Of a stretch of 41,538 nt of DNA, positions 7,069-14,991 are shown piece after piece. Both the position numbers and the translations under genes were made by a program. This stretch comes from an uncultured Clostridia bacterium (GTDB taxonomy: Bacteria > Bacillota > Clostridia > Christensenellales > Aristaeellaceae), in the NCBI GenBank assembly GCA_934663625.1, contig CAKUKP010000013.1:1-41538 (forward strand), in the 5' to 3' direction. Position 1 is the first letter of the stretch; the number at the start of each line of letters is the position of its first letter. Below the pieces are notes generated by a model. The model saw nothing but the letters and a program-made list of their open reading frames with translations, was not told where the DNA came from and did not search any database.

Positions 7069-7114
7069 GTCTTTTCCAACGCGGCAGCAACTGGCAGCGG
7101 GCACAGCCCGCCTG

Positions 7115-8152
7115 CTAGCGGGTAGATTTGTCGTAGGGGACGCCTTCCGCTTTGGGCGCGCGGCTGCTCTTGGAGGTGAACGCCAGTACGATCAGGGTGA
7201 TCAGATAGGGCAGCAGCCGGTAGAAATGGGGGCTGATGCCGAGATTCTTCAGGAAGAAGAACTTTTCGCCGGCAATGGTGATATACAGGCTGTCGTAGGA
7301 AGCCGCGATGCACTTGAACAGGCCGAACAGCAGCGCCGCGCCTGCGATGGGCAGGGGTTTCCAGTTGCCGAAGATCATAACCGCCAATGCGAGGAAGCCG
7401 AAGCCCGCCACATCGCCGGTGGACGCGCAGTTCGCGGTGGTCATGGCGAATACGAAACCGCCGATGCCCGCCAGCGCGCCGGAGATCAGAACGCCGGTAT
7501 AGCGCATTTTGTACACATTGATGCCGAGCGAATCCGCCGCCTGCGGGTTTTCGCCGCAGGAGCGCAGGCGCAGCCCGAAGCGGGTCTTGTACAGAATGAT
7601 CGAAAGGATCACGTACAGCAGGATGCAGATATAGGTGGCGAGGTATACCTTGTTCAGGAATGTATCGCCGAGGAACCCCATTTCTTCATTTCTGCCGTAG
7701 CCAAACATGGATTTTTTGATCATGAACCAGCTGGCGGAATCGCCGCTGTGCATCTGCAGCGTGTTCTGATTGGCGATGATGCGGATGAAGAACAATACCA
7801 GCGCGGGCGCCATCAGGTTCAGCGCAGTACCGCCGATGGTCTGATCCGCGCAGAGGTTGATCGCCGCGAATGCCAATAACAGTGAAAATATCGCGCTCAT
7901 GATCGCCGTAACCAGCATGGTCAGGCACATGAATCCCTGTAGGGCGAGCACGTTGCCCGCGGCCTTGGCGGCGTCGAATACGCCCGCGGATTGCATGATG
8001 TTCACGAACAATACGCCGATGAACGCGCCGAAGATCATAATACCTTCCAGCGCCAGATTGATAATGCCGCTTCGTTCGGCGAATACGCCCGCCAGCGCCA
8101 CGATCATCAGCGGCACGGCGTAGATCAAGGTTTGTCTGATCAGAAAGCTCAT
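7115..8152 (-). CDS. ABC transporter permease, nucleoside/BMP-type (NupQ/YufQ-like)
   Basis: The product has 345 residues and about ten hydrophobic segments, a BPD_transp_2-family inner-membrane permease. ATG 8152 is chosen over an upstream ATG because it overlaps the previous stop as ATGA and follows GGAGGAGG. Recognisable segments are the N-terminal AERSGIINLALEGIMIFGAF, typical of the second permease of nucleoside/simple-sugar importers of the YufOPQ/NupOPQ type, and the GENPQAADSLGINVYKMRY loop that contacts the ATPase. With the two genes upstream it forms the membrane channel and motor of an importer. Nucleoside or purine is the usual substrate in this family. It is the last gene of the operon; the repeat-unit hairpin at 7032-7068 would end the transcript. 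Confidence 0.9.
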   Translation of the reverse strand: MSFLIRQTLIYAVPLMIVALAGVFAERSGIINLALEGIMIFGAFIGVLFVNIMQSAGVFDAAKAAGNVLALQGFMCLTMLVTAIMSAIFSLLLAFAAINLCADQTIGGTALNLMAPALVLFFIRIIANQNTLQMHSGDSASWFMIKKSMFGYGRNEEMGFLGDTFLNKVYLATYICILLYVILSIILYKTRFGLRLRSCGENPQAADSLGINVYKMRYTGVLISGALAGIGGFVFAMTTANCASTGDVAGFGFLALAVMIFGNWKPLPIAGAALLFGLFKCIAASYDSLYITIAGEKFFFLKNLGISPHFYRLLPYLITLIVLAFTSKSSRAPKAEGVPYDKSTR

Positions 8153-9399
8153 GATTTCTTCGCCTCCTCCGAATGTGCGTTTTTGCGCGCGCGGCGCGTG
8201 CTGATCTTTGCCAGCCATAGCTTGATCATCAGCGAGAACGCGGACAGATACACGATTACGGCGATGATCACATCGGTGATGTATTCATTGTAGGAAGTCA
8301 GGTTCGTCAGCTGCAGACCCGCGATATCCAGCATGGACATGAACATGCCGCTGAAGATCACCGCGATGGGATTGCTGACCGCCAGCAGCGCCACGGGGAT
8401 GCCGTTAAATCCGGTGGCGGGCAGGCTCTGATAGGTGCTCCAGTAAAATTCGGTATTGCCGGACAGATAATACAGCGAACCCGCCGCGCCCGCCAGTGCG
8501 CCCGCAATCGCCATCGAAAGGATGATGTTGCGGCGATCGCGAATGCCGGCATAGCGCGCGGCATAACGATTCAGACCGCACGCGCGCAGCTCGTAGCCCA
8601 GCGTGGTCTTGGTCAGCATGATGTACACCAGAATCGCCAGCACGATGGCGATCAGAATGCCGCCGTTTACCTGGCTGCCGGGGAAGATCTTGTCCAGCCC
8701 CATCTTGGGCGTAACCACGCCGTTGCCCTTTACATAGGTCATCACACCGTCCACATTGGTCAGCGCATAGCTGGTGGAATAGATGTAACCGGTCTTGGTG
8801 CTCTCCACCAGATTCTTCAGGTTCGAAGCATCGAACATCCAGGTGACCAGATTTGCGGCGATCCAGTTCGTCATGATACAGGCGATGACTTCGTTGATGT
8901 TCAATAGCGCCTTCAGCGTGCCGGGAATCATGCCCCACAGCGCGCCCGCCGCCATGCCGCCGAAGAACGCCAGCAGCCAGATGATCCAAACGGGGATATT
9001 GTCGGGGGAGATCGAAAGCGCGATAAACAGCGTCGCCGCCGTGCCCATCAGATACTGACCGGGCGCGCCGATATTGAACAGACCCGTTTTAAACGCCACC
9101 GCCACCGAAAGACCGGTGAGAATCAGCGGCATCGCGCGGAACAGCATATTGCCGATGCTCGCGGGATTGAAGCCGAAGGTCAGCACGCCAGACGCCGTGC
9201 GCCCCGTGCTGAACAGACCCAGAACCACCAGCCGAACGCCTTCCCATGCGCCCTTGGCGCCGATGGTTTTATTGCACAGACCTACGATGGTGATTACCAC
9301 CGCGCCCGCCGCCAGACCGATCAATATCGACAGCAGCGAGGCCAGCACGGAACGAATGCCATCGCGCTCCATCAGCGGGGTACGATTGTGCTTGCTCAT
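8149..9399 (-). CDS. ABC transporter permease, nucleoside/BMP-type (NupP/YufP-like)
   Basis: The product has 416 residues: an N-terminal membrane segment, then a large external loop around residues 180-245, then the conserved permease core with the ATPase-contact loop ELRACGLNRYAARYAGI. The long external loop and overall length are typical of the first permease of YufOPQ-like importers. The GTGx-free ATG at 9399 follows AGGAGGA and overlaps the stop of the ATPase gene by 4 nt; its own stop overlaps the next permease in the same way. The two permeases probably form a heterodimer in the membrane. Substrate is inferred from family, not seen. Confidence 0.9.
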   Translation of the reverse strand: MSKHNRTPLMERDGIRSVLASLLSILIGLAAGAVVITIVGLCNKTIGAKGAWEGVRLVVLGLFSTGRTASGVLTFGFNPASIGNMLFRAMPLILTGLSVAVAFKTGLFNIGAPGQYLMGTAATLFIALSISPDNIPVWIIWLLAFFGGMAAGALWGMIPGTLKALLNINEVIACIMTNWIAANLVTWMFDASNLKNLVESTKTGYIYSTSYALTNVDGVMTYVKGNGVVTPKMGLDKIFPGSQVNGGILIAIVLAILVYIMLTKTTLGYELRACGLNRYAARYAGIRDRRNIILSMAIAGALAGAAGSLYYLSGNTEFYWSTYQSLPATGFNGIPVALLAVSNPIAVIFSGMFMSMLDIAGLQLTNLTSYNEYITDVIIAVIVYLSAFSLMIKLWLAKISTRRARKNAHSEEAKKS

Positions 9400-10943
9400 A
9401 CCAGTTCCTCCTTGCTCTGCCGCTTTGCGCCCGCCATGTACAGGCCCAGTTCCTCGACCGTCACCTGCGAGGGCAGGAACTGACCTACGATTTCGCCTTC
9501 ATACATGACCAGAATGCGGTCAGAAAGATTCATGACCTCCTCCAGTTCGAGCGAAACCAGAAGTACGGCGTGACCCGCGTCGCGTTCCCTGATCAGCTGG
9601 CTGTGAATGTATTCGATCGCGCCCACGTCCAAACCGCGCGTAGGCTGCACGGCGATGATCAGCGGCAGATTGCGATCCATTTCGCGCGCGATGATTGCCT
9701 TCTGCTGGTTGCCGCCGGACATGCTGCGCGCCATCGTGACTGCGCCCTGGCCGGAGCGCACATCGTATTGATCGATCAGCCGGTTCGCGTATTCGCGCAC
9801 CGCGTCGAAACGGATGAAGCCGTGATTCTGGAACTGCGGTTCGAAGTACTTCTGCAGCACCAGATTCTGCTCCAGCGTATAATCCAGCACCAGACCGTGC
9901 TTGTGTCGATCCTCCGGAATGTGGCTCATGCCCGCACCGCTGCGCGCGCGGATGGACGCATGCGTGATATCGCGCCCGCAGAGCGTCACATGGCCGGATT
10001 CGGTCTTTTCCAAACCGCTCAGCGCGTGTACCAGCTCGGTCTGCCCGTTGCCGTCGATGCCCGCGATGCATACGATTTCGCCCGCGCGCACATCGAAGGA
10101 TACGTTGTGTACCGCGTCCTTTTTGTACATGCGGCTGGCGACGCACAGATCGCGCACGCGCAGCACCGGATCGGCGGGATGCGCTTCGTCCTTTTCCACC
10201 ACCAGCTGCACAGGACGGCCGACCATCATGCGGGAAAGCTCCTCCTGCGTGGTATCGGCAGTGTTCACCGTGCCGATGTATTTGCCCTTACGCAGTACGG
10301 TAACGCGATCCGATACCTGCATGATTTCGTTCAGCTTGTGCGATATGAACAGGATCGATTTGCCTTCCTTGCGCAGACCATCCATGATCTGCATCAGCTC
10401 CTCGATTTCCTGCGGCGTGAGTACAGCGGTGGGTTCATCGAAGATCAGTACCTCGTTATCGCGGTACAGCATCTTCAGAATTTCCACGCGCTGCTGCATG
10501 CCCACGGTGATATCCTCGATCTTTGCGTCCAGATCGATCTTCAGCCCGTAGCGATCGGAGAGCGCCTGTACCTTGCGCCGCGCCTCCTTCTTCTGCAGAA
10601 AGCCCAGCTTCGTATCCTCCGCGCCCAGTATGATGTTGTCCAGCACGGTAAATACGTCGATCAGCTTGAAATGCTGATGCACCATGCCGATGTGCAGCGC
10701 CGTCGCATCGTTCGGATCGGAAATCTTTACCGGCTTTCCGTCCTTGCGAATCTCGCCCGATTCCGCCTGATACAGTCCGAACAGCACGCTCATCAGCGTG
10801 GATTTGCCCGCGCCGTTTTCGCCCAGCAGCGCGTGAATCTCGCCGCGCTTCAATTGCAGCGTGATATCGTCGTTCGCCTTGATTCCGGGAAATTCCTTGG
10901 TGATGTGAAGCATTTCAATTACATATGGATTCGCTCCATCCAT
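9396..10943 (-). CDS. ABC importer ATPase with two nucleotide-binding domains (NupO/YufO-like)
   Basis: The product has 515 residues with duplicated ATPase domains. Domain 1 has Walker A GENGAGKST at residues 41-49, a degenerate signature VGMQQR and Walker B LIFDEPTAVLTPQE. Domain 2 has a degenerate Walker A (GIDGNGQTE), signature MSGGNQQK and PTRGLDVGAIEYIH. This is the pattern of sugar/nucleoside importers with paired permeases. ATG 10943 is preferred to ATG 10964 because an AAGGGGGG ribosome site lies 8 nt upstream. It is first in a three-gene operon with 4-nt overlaps. The substrate-binding BMP lipoprotein that normally accompanies this set is absent from the window and must be encoded elsewhere, or be shared. 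Confidence 0.92.
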   Translation of the reverse strand: MDGANPYVIEMLHITKEFPGIKANDDITLQLKRGEIHALLGENGAGKSTLMSVLFGLYQAESGEIRKDGKPVKISDPNDATALHIGMVHQHFKLIDVFTVLDNIILGAEDTKLGFLQKKEARRKVQALSDRYGLKIDLDAKIEDITVGMQQRVEILKMLYRDNEVLIFDEPTAVLTPQEIEELMQIMDGLRKEGKSILFISHKLNEIMQVSDRVTVLRKGKYIGTVNTADTTQEELSRMMVGRPVQLVVEKDEAHPADPVLRVRDLCVASRMYKKDAVHNVSFDVRAGEIVCIAGIDGNGQTELVHALSGLEKTESGHVTLCGRDITHASIRARSGAGMSHIPEDRHKHGLVLDYTLEQNLVLQKYFEPQFQNHGFIRFDAVREYANRLIDQYDVRSGQGAVTMARSMSGGNQQKAIIAREMDRNLPLIIAVQPTRGLDVGAIEYIHSQLIRERDAGHAVLLVSLELEEVMNLSDRILVMYEGEIVGQFLPSQVTVEELGLYMAGAKRQSKEELV

Positions 10944-11002
10944 GCCTGCATCCCCCCTTCTCATCTATTCCGGATCCTCAATCCGCTATTACCCTAATTC
11001 TT

Positions 11003-11031
11003 ATTATAGTAAATTTTTGTGTAAATGGCAA
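11003..11031 (-). promoter_or_regulatory. Promoter of the ABC importer operon
   Basis: On the minus strand: TTGCCA (11031-11026), a 17-bp spacer, TATAAT (11008-11003). It overlaps the tail of the truncated HEPN-like frame. The leader is only about 50 nt, too short for a purine riboswitch. Confidence 0.7.
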
Positions 11032-11135
11032 GAAAAAAATGCACGCCGCATAACGCGAAGTGCATTGGATTGACCGATGGTATGCTGCTGTGCACATTTC
11101 AGCCGGATAATAGAATCGCGCTCTTTAGTATCCAT
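11004..11135 (-). pseudogene. Truncated HEPN-like partner of the MNT gene
   Basis: An ATG inside the last codons of the MNT gene (overlap ATGGATACTAA) opens a 43-residue frame beginning MDTKERDSII. This start resembles HEPN (DUF86) proteins, which are normally about 110-120 residues and overlap an MNT gene in this way. After about ten residues the similarity stops: the rest is Cys/His-rich, has no RxxxxH HEPN motif, and runs into the promoter of the next operon. It is probably the remnant of a deletion. The HEPN assignment rests on position and a short N-terminus. Confidence 0.5.
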
Positions 11136-11412
11136 AAACACGCACCGTCCTGTCGATATGCAGCAGACTATCCGGCGCAAGCGGCGCTTCCACCACGTCC
11201 ACATTCATTTGCAGCAGCTCGGCAAGGGTCGCCTGAAAGCCGCTGATCTTGAACAACGAAATGGGCGATTCCGAAAATTCAACCAGAAAATCCACATCGC
11301 TATCCTCTTTCGCCAGCCCGTTTGCATAGGAGCCGAATAAATCCACGCGCTTCACAGGATAATGCATCGCGGCTTCCGAAACGGCGCTTCGAATGGCGTC
11401 CATGCTCTTCAT
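11125..11412 (-). CDS. MNT-type minimal nucleotidyltransferase (MntA-like antitoxin family)
   Basis: The product has 95 residues, the normal length for stand-alone minimal nucleotidyltransferases. The catalytic signature GSxxxxxxxxxxDxD is complete: Gly27-Ser28 and Asp39-x-Asp41 within DLFGSYANGL and SDVDFLV. ATG 11412 follows AAAGGGGG by 7 nt. Proteins of this family commonly pair with HEPN toxins and neutralise them by AMPylation. Here the partner frame overlaps the stop codon but appears truncated, so this would be an orphan antitoxin-like enzyme. A dedicated promoter (TTGAAT, 17 bp, TATAAT) lies upstream. Confidence 0.85.
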   Translation of the reverse strand: MKSMDAIRSAVSEAAMHYPVKRVDLFGSYANGLAKEDSDVDFLVEFSESPISLFKISGFQATLAELLQMNVDVVEAPLAPDSLLHIDRTVRVYGY

Positions 11413-11445
11413 GGCGGTACCCCCTTTGCGGTTGATTCTGTTTCT

Positions 11446-11474
11446 ATTATACCCAAAAAAGCTGCGCGATTCAA
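11446..11474 (-). promoter_or_regulatory. Promoter of the MNT gene
   Basis: On the minus strand: TTGAAT (11474-11469), a 17-bp spacer, TATAAT (11451-11446), 34 nt before the ATG. Confidence 0.7.
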
Positions 11475-11488
11475 GCGGATTTACCGCC

Positions 11489-11580
11489 TCACGCGGCGCT
11501 TTTTGCGTTTGCCGGCGAATGGGCGGTTAGCGTGATCAGCACCATCGCCGCGCCGATGATCGAAAGCGCGCCTCCAATTG
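11489..11580 (-). pseudogene. Possible C-terminal remnant of an EamA/DMT-family transporter
   Basis: In a frame different from the NUDIX gene and overlapping its last codons, the minus strand reads IGGALSIIGAAMVLIT, then a short polar tail and a stop at 11489. A Gly-rich final membrane helix of this kind closes EamA-type transporters. No upstream part of such a gene exists; the reading merges into the NUDIX coding sequence. A deletion joining the end of one gene to another is the simplest explanation. The evidence is short and the call tentative. Confidence 0.35.
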
Positions 11581-11946
11581 ATCGATCAGCTGCCGATCCG
11601 CCGGACAGAAATCATATTCGGAAAATTCCGCCGGAAGCACCCAGCGGATTTCGCGGTGCTCCAGCGCCGCGGGCGCGCCCGATTGGATGCTGCACGCCAG
11701 CAGGTGCAGATGCACGCATACATCGGGATAGGCGTATTCCACCTGCGCGATTTCCGCGCCCGCGCAGATGTCGATCGCCAGTTCTTCGCGGCATTCGCGA
11801 ATCAGCGCTTCCTGAACCGTTTCGCCCGATTCGATCTTGCCGCCGGGAAATTCCCAGCCCAGCGCGCGCGCCTTCGTTTCCGGACGCTGGCAGATCAGAA
11901 TCCTGCCGTCCTCGCGCGATATCATTGCCGCCGCCACTTCCAGCAT
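11536..11946 (-). CDS. NUDIX hydrolase, MutT/8-oxo-dGTP diphosphatase-like
   Basis: The product has 136 residues. The Nudix box is complete at residues 36-58: GKIESGE then RECREELAI, giving the metal-binding glutamates. The pattern ALGWEFPGGKIESGET is that of (d)CTP/8-oxo-dGTP pyrophosphohydrolases of the MutT group, which cleanse the nucleotide pool. ATG 11946 has a weak TTGAGGTG site. The last dozen residues (ARFRSSARRWC) are unlike family C-termini and are read out of frame over what looks like the tail of a membrane-transporter gene, so the C-terminus may have been replaced by a deletion junction. Single-gene unit, downstream of the rpsA-operon terminator. Confidence 0.88.
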   Translation of the reverse strand: MLEVAAAMISREDGRILICQRPETKARALGWEFPGGKIESGETVQEALIRECREELAIDICAGAEIAQVEYAYPDVCVHLHLLACSIQSGAPAALEHREIRWVLPAEFSEYDFCPADRQLIDQLEARFRSSARRWC

Positions 11947-11978
11947 AATTGCACCTCAATTAAGAACATTTCATAAAA

Positions 11979-12004
11979 ACGGACGCTCCCGCAGGAGCGC
12001 CCGT
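11979..12004 (-). terminator. Terminator of the pepV-cmk-plsC-ispH/rpsA operon
   Basis: Read on minus: ACGGGCGCTCC, loop TGCG, GGAGCGTCCGT (one G-T pair), followed by TTTTATG. Confidence 0.8.
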
Positions 12005-12034
12005 TCGATTGTCAAATCGGCTGCGCAGAACCAT

Positions 12035-12213
12035 CTGTTAAATCAAATTCAGCGACTGTAAAATCAAATTCAGCGACATGCGCGGTGAATTTGGTTTTTT
12101 CCGAAGCAATGCGTAGGAAAAAACAATTCCTACAGTCAGGATTCCGCCCGGAAAATCGTGAGATTTTCAGGAATCCGCAGTCCTCTTCCTACTCGACAAA
12201 ATCGTGAGATTTT
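12035..12213. repeat. Short direct and inverted repeats downstream of ispH/rpsA
   Basis: The 17-mer AAATCAAATTCAGCGAC occurs twice in tandem (about 12039-12076). The 16-nt palindrome AAAATCGTGAGATTTT occurs at 12152-12167 and 12198-12213. With the terminator at 11979-12004 these fill the 278 bp between the NUDIX gene and ispH/rpsA; nothing coding is seen. Confidence 0.6.
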
Positions 12214-12224
12214 GGAGAAAGAAA

Positions 12225-14201
12225 TTACAGATCTTCGCCGTCGATCGCGAATTCATCAGCTTCCGGAACGGAATCCAGCGCTTCGTCTTCGAGGACTTCG
12301 CGGATGGACAGGCTGATGCGCTTGGCTTCGGTGTTGACGTCCAGAACCTTTACGCGAACGATATCGCCAACGTTCACGGCGTCTTCAACCTTCGCGATGC
12401 GGGTCAGCGCGCACTGGCTGATGTGTACCAGACCATCCAGGCCGGGCTCCAGCTCAACAAACGCGCCGAAGGTGGTGATGCGGACAACCTTGCCCTCTAC
12501 GATGGAGCCGACCGGATACTTTTCACCGGCAACGGTCCACGGACGGGGCTGGGTCTGCTTGTAGGACAGGGAAACGCGCTCGCGCTCCGGATCCACGTTC
12601 AGGATCTTCACATCGATTTCCTGGCCGACGGAAACCACGTCGGACGGATGCTTTACGCGACCCCAGGACAGATCGGTAACGTGTACCAGACCATCGATGC
12701 CGCCGATATCGACGAATGCGCCGAAGTCCGCCAGACGGCGAACGGTGCCCTTCACGATGGAACCGACTTCCAGATTGTTCCACAGTTCCTTCTTGCGCTC
12801 GGCCTCTTCTGCAACCAGAACGGCCTTGCGGGAAGCGACGATGCGCTTCTTCGCCTTGTCGATTTCAATGATCTTCAGGGTCATCGGCTGGCCGACGAAC
12901 TCATCGATCTTTTCTACATAACGCAGGGACAGCTGAGAAGCGGGAATGAAGGTGCGGACGCCCATCACGTCTGCCAGCAGACCGCCCTTAACGGCTTCCT
13001 TGCCAACGCCTTCTACGAATTCGCCGGCTTCCTGCTTGGCAACGATTTCTTCCCAAGCCTTGCGGTTGATGATGTTCTTCTGGGAAAGCAGCACGTTGCC
13101 TTCGCCATCGTTTACCTTCACAACCTCGACTTCGATTTCATCGCCGACCTTGACATCGGTAGAGGAAAGATCAGATTTCTTTACCAGACCATCTGCTTTG
13201 TAACCAACGTTGACGCATACTTCGTCATCCGTGATCTGTACGACGGTGCCGGTAACAACCTGGCCGGGGCGGAGCTGAACAAGCGTCTTTTCAACGTCTT
13301 CCATAGACATTGCGGCCTGTTCCTGGGTATCTTCGAGTACTTTCTTCTCGATGTCGTTCATTCTTGCAACAACCTCCTTAATTATACAATCCGGTGTGGA
13401 TGCACCGGCTGTAATCCCAATGATGTCGGATGCATGGATCCGTATATTTGCAAGCTCTGCGGCGGTTTCTATGAAATAGGAACGTTCGCAATAGCGCTTT
13501 GCCAGATGATACAGCTTTTTGCTGTTGGAGCTTTGCCTGCCTCCGATGATGATCATCACATCCGCGCGGGATGCGATCTGTACGGCTTCATCCTGCCGAT
13601 CCCGCGTCGCGGGACAGATGGTGGCATGGTAATCCATGTACCGCACGCGTTTGCCGATCAATTCCTTCAAATGATCGCAGACTTCGCGCACCATCGTGGT
13701 CTGTGAAACCACCAGCGCGCGATCCATTTCCGGAAGCGCGTTTATATCCGCTTCGGTCATTACGGTGTAGCCCATGCCGTTTGTCCAGCCGAGGATACCG
13801 GCGACCTCCGGATGTTCCCGCTCGCCGATGACGATCACGCGGATCCCCGCCGCGCTGGCGTCCGCCGCCATATCGTGAATGCGCTTCACGAAGGGGCAGG
13901 TGGCGTCGCGGATATCGCAGCGCTTCGAAAGAAGCCGGTCGATCTCCGATCGCCCTACGCCGTGGCTTCGAATTACCACGCGCGCGCCCTCCGGCACGGC
14001 TTCGGTATCCGGTACGCTGACCACGCCGTCCCGCTCCAGCTCCGCAACCATCTGTGGATTGTGGATGATGGGCCCCAGCGTGATCGCGGGCGCGGCGGCA
14101 GCGGCGGTTTCCACCGCGCGGCGCACGCCGAAGCAAAAGCCCGCATGGCTGGCGAGGATGATCTTTGCGCCGCGTTCAGAATGATTTTCCGAATTGTTCA
14201 A
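12225..14201 (-). CDS. ispH: IspH (HMBPP reductase) fused to ribosomal protein S1 domains
   Basis: A 658-residue bifunctional protein. Residues 1-285 are IspH, the iron-sulfur enzyme making IPP/DMAPP in the last MEP-pathway step; its three cluster cysteines are Cys23 (GFCFGV), Cys102 (ATCPFV) and Cys196 (ICPATRDRQ). Residues 310-645 hold four S1 RNA-binding domains near 312-376, 396-460, 478-548 and 563-635, the last two ending in VSLSYKQ and ISLSIRE. This fusion is established in Clostridia. The start is TTG 14201, with AGGAGG 11 nt upstream. An AAGGAGG precedes Met281 (ATG at 13361) right at the domain border, so separate translation of the S1 half is possible. It follows cmk and plsC, as in many Clostridia. 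Confidence 0.96.
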   Translation of the reverse strand: MNNSENHSERGAKIILASHAGFCFGVRRAVETAAAAAPAITLGPIIHNPQMVAELERDGVVSVPDTEAVPEGARVVIRSHGVGRSEIDRLLSKRCDIRDATCPFVKRIHDMAADASAAGIRVIVIGEREHPEVAGILGWTNGMGYTVMTEADINALPEMDRALVVSQTTMVREVCDHLKELIGKRVRYMDYHATICPATRDRQDEAVQIASRADVMIIIGGRQSSNSKKLYHLAKRYCERSYFIETAAELANIRIHASDIIGITAGASTPDCIIKEVVARMNDIEKKVLEDTQEQAAMSMEDVEKTLVQLRPGQVVTGTVVQITDDEVCVNVGYKADGLVKKSDLSSTDVKVGDEIEVEVVKVNDGEGNVLLSQKNIINRKAWEEIVAKQEAGEFVEGVGKEAVKGGLLADVMGVRTFIPASQLSLRYVEKIDEFVGQPMTLKIIEIDKAKKRIVASRKAVLVAEEAERKKELWNNLEVGSIVKGTVRRLADFGAFVDIGGIDGLVHVTDLSWGRVKHPSDVVSVGQEIDVKILNVDPERERVSLSYKQTQPRPWTVAGEKYPVGSIVEGKVVRITTFGAFVELEPGLDGLVHISQCALTRIAKVEDAVNVGDIVRVKVLDVNTEAKRISLSIREVLEDEALDSVPEADEFAIDGEDL

Positions 14202-14350
14202 CGGTTCGCAGACCTCCTATACCGCCAACTGTGCGTCCAAACGCCCGTCGGCTGTGCGAAAATCTAAAATTTCCGCTAACGTGCGTTATTCGACGACGTG
14301 AGCGGAAATCCTGCAAGATTTTATGTTTTTACTGTATTTTTACATGTAAA

Positions 14351-14962
14351 TCAGGTGTCATTCGCGTCCGGCTCGCGCAGCGCCCATACCGCGCCCTCGA
14401 TCTGCTTTGTCGCGCTCTCCAGCGTGTTCTGATCGCAGCGCGTTCCATGCGCGGAAAGATCCAGCGGCGCGCCGAAGTGAATGTCCGAATGGTGGAACAG
14501 CCGGTAAGGACCTGCGATGTAGCACGGGATCACCGGCACGCCGCCGCGCAGCGCGATCATCGATGCGCCGGACAGAAACGGGGTCGGCGCGTTGGTTTTG
14601 CTGCGCGTGCCCTGCGGGAAGATCACCAGCCCGCTGCCCTCGCGCACCACCTTCATCGCCGTGCGGATGGAGTTCAGGTCGGCGTGGCCGCGATCGACCG
14701 GAAATGCGCCCAGCCAGCTTAAAAACGTGCCCACGATTTTGCTTTTGAACAGTTCCTTCTTCGCCATGAAGAACAGCTTTCTGCCCGTCGGAATCACCGT
14801 GGAAAGGAAGAAGGGATCGCGCGCGTGGATGTGATTCACGCACAGCACGAAGCCGCCCTGCGCGGGCAGATTTTCAACGCCGATGGCGCGATGGGGGAAC
14901 AGCACCGCGTATATGGGCGACATAATCGCCTTTGCAAGACCAAACATAAAACCGCTTCTCAT
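14351..14962 (-). CDS. plsC: 1-acyl-sn-glycerol-3-phosphate acyltransferase
   Basis: Acylates lysophosphatidic acid to phosphatidic acid at the membrane. ATG 14962 gives 203 residues and leaves 29 nt after cmk; GGAGAGG lies upstream, and the longer reading would overlap cmk. The catalytic HX4D is NHIHARD (His44, Asp49). The substrate-binding block reads FPQGTRS at about residues 115-121 with Gln in place of the usual Glu. A hydrophobic N-terminus (MFGLAKAIMSPIYAVLF) is the membrane anchor. It sits between cmk and ispH/rpsA in one operon. About 150 bp separate it from the fusion gene, containing that gene's AGGAGG site and no clear promoter. Confidence 0.94.
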   Translation of the reverse strand: MRSGFMFGLAKAIMSPIYAVLFPHRAIGVENLPAQGGFVLCVNHIHARDPFFLSTVIPTGRKLFFMAKKELFKSKIVGTFLSWLGAFPVDRGHADLNSIRTAMKVVREGSGLVIFPQGTRSKTNAPTPFLSGASMIALRGGVPVIPCYIAGPYRLFHHSDIHFGAPLDLSAHGTRCDQNTLESATKQIEGAVWALREPDANDT

Positions 14963-14991
14963 AAAACGGGTCGCCTCTCCAATGGTATGTA

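Larger units (their letters stand above)
6253..7114. other. 862-bp gene-free tract filled with structured repeats
   Basis: No credible gene lies between thrS and the ABC permease. The short open frames here fall inside repeats and have no ribosome sites or recognisable products. The tract holds three two-hairpin units (two direct copies on plus, one on minus) and, between them, a tandem pair of MITE-like elements. The outer hairpins also serve as likely terminators for the two convergent operons. Confidence 0.85.

Noticed and set aside
11003..11112. Purine riboswitch before the nucleoside-type importer
   Set aside because: The leader between promoter and start codon is about 50 nt and lacks the three-way-junction core sequences.
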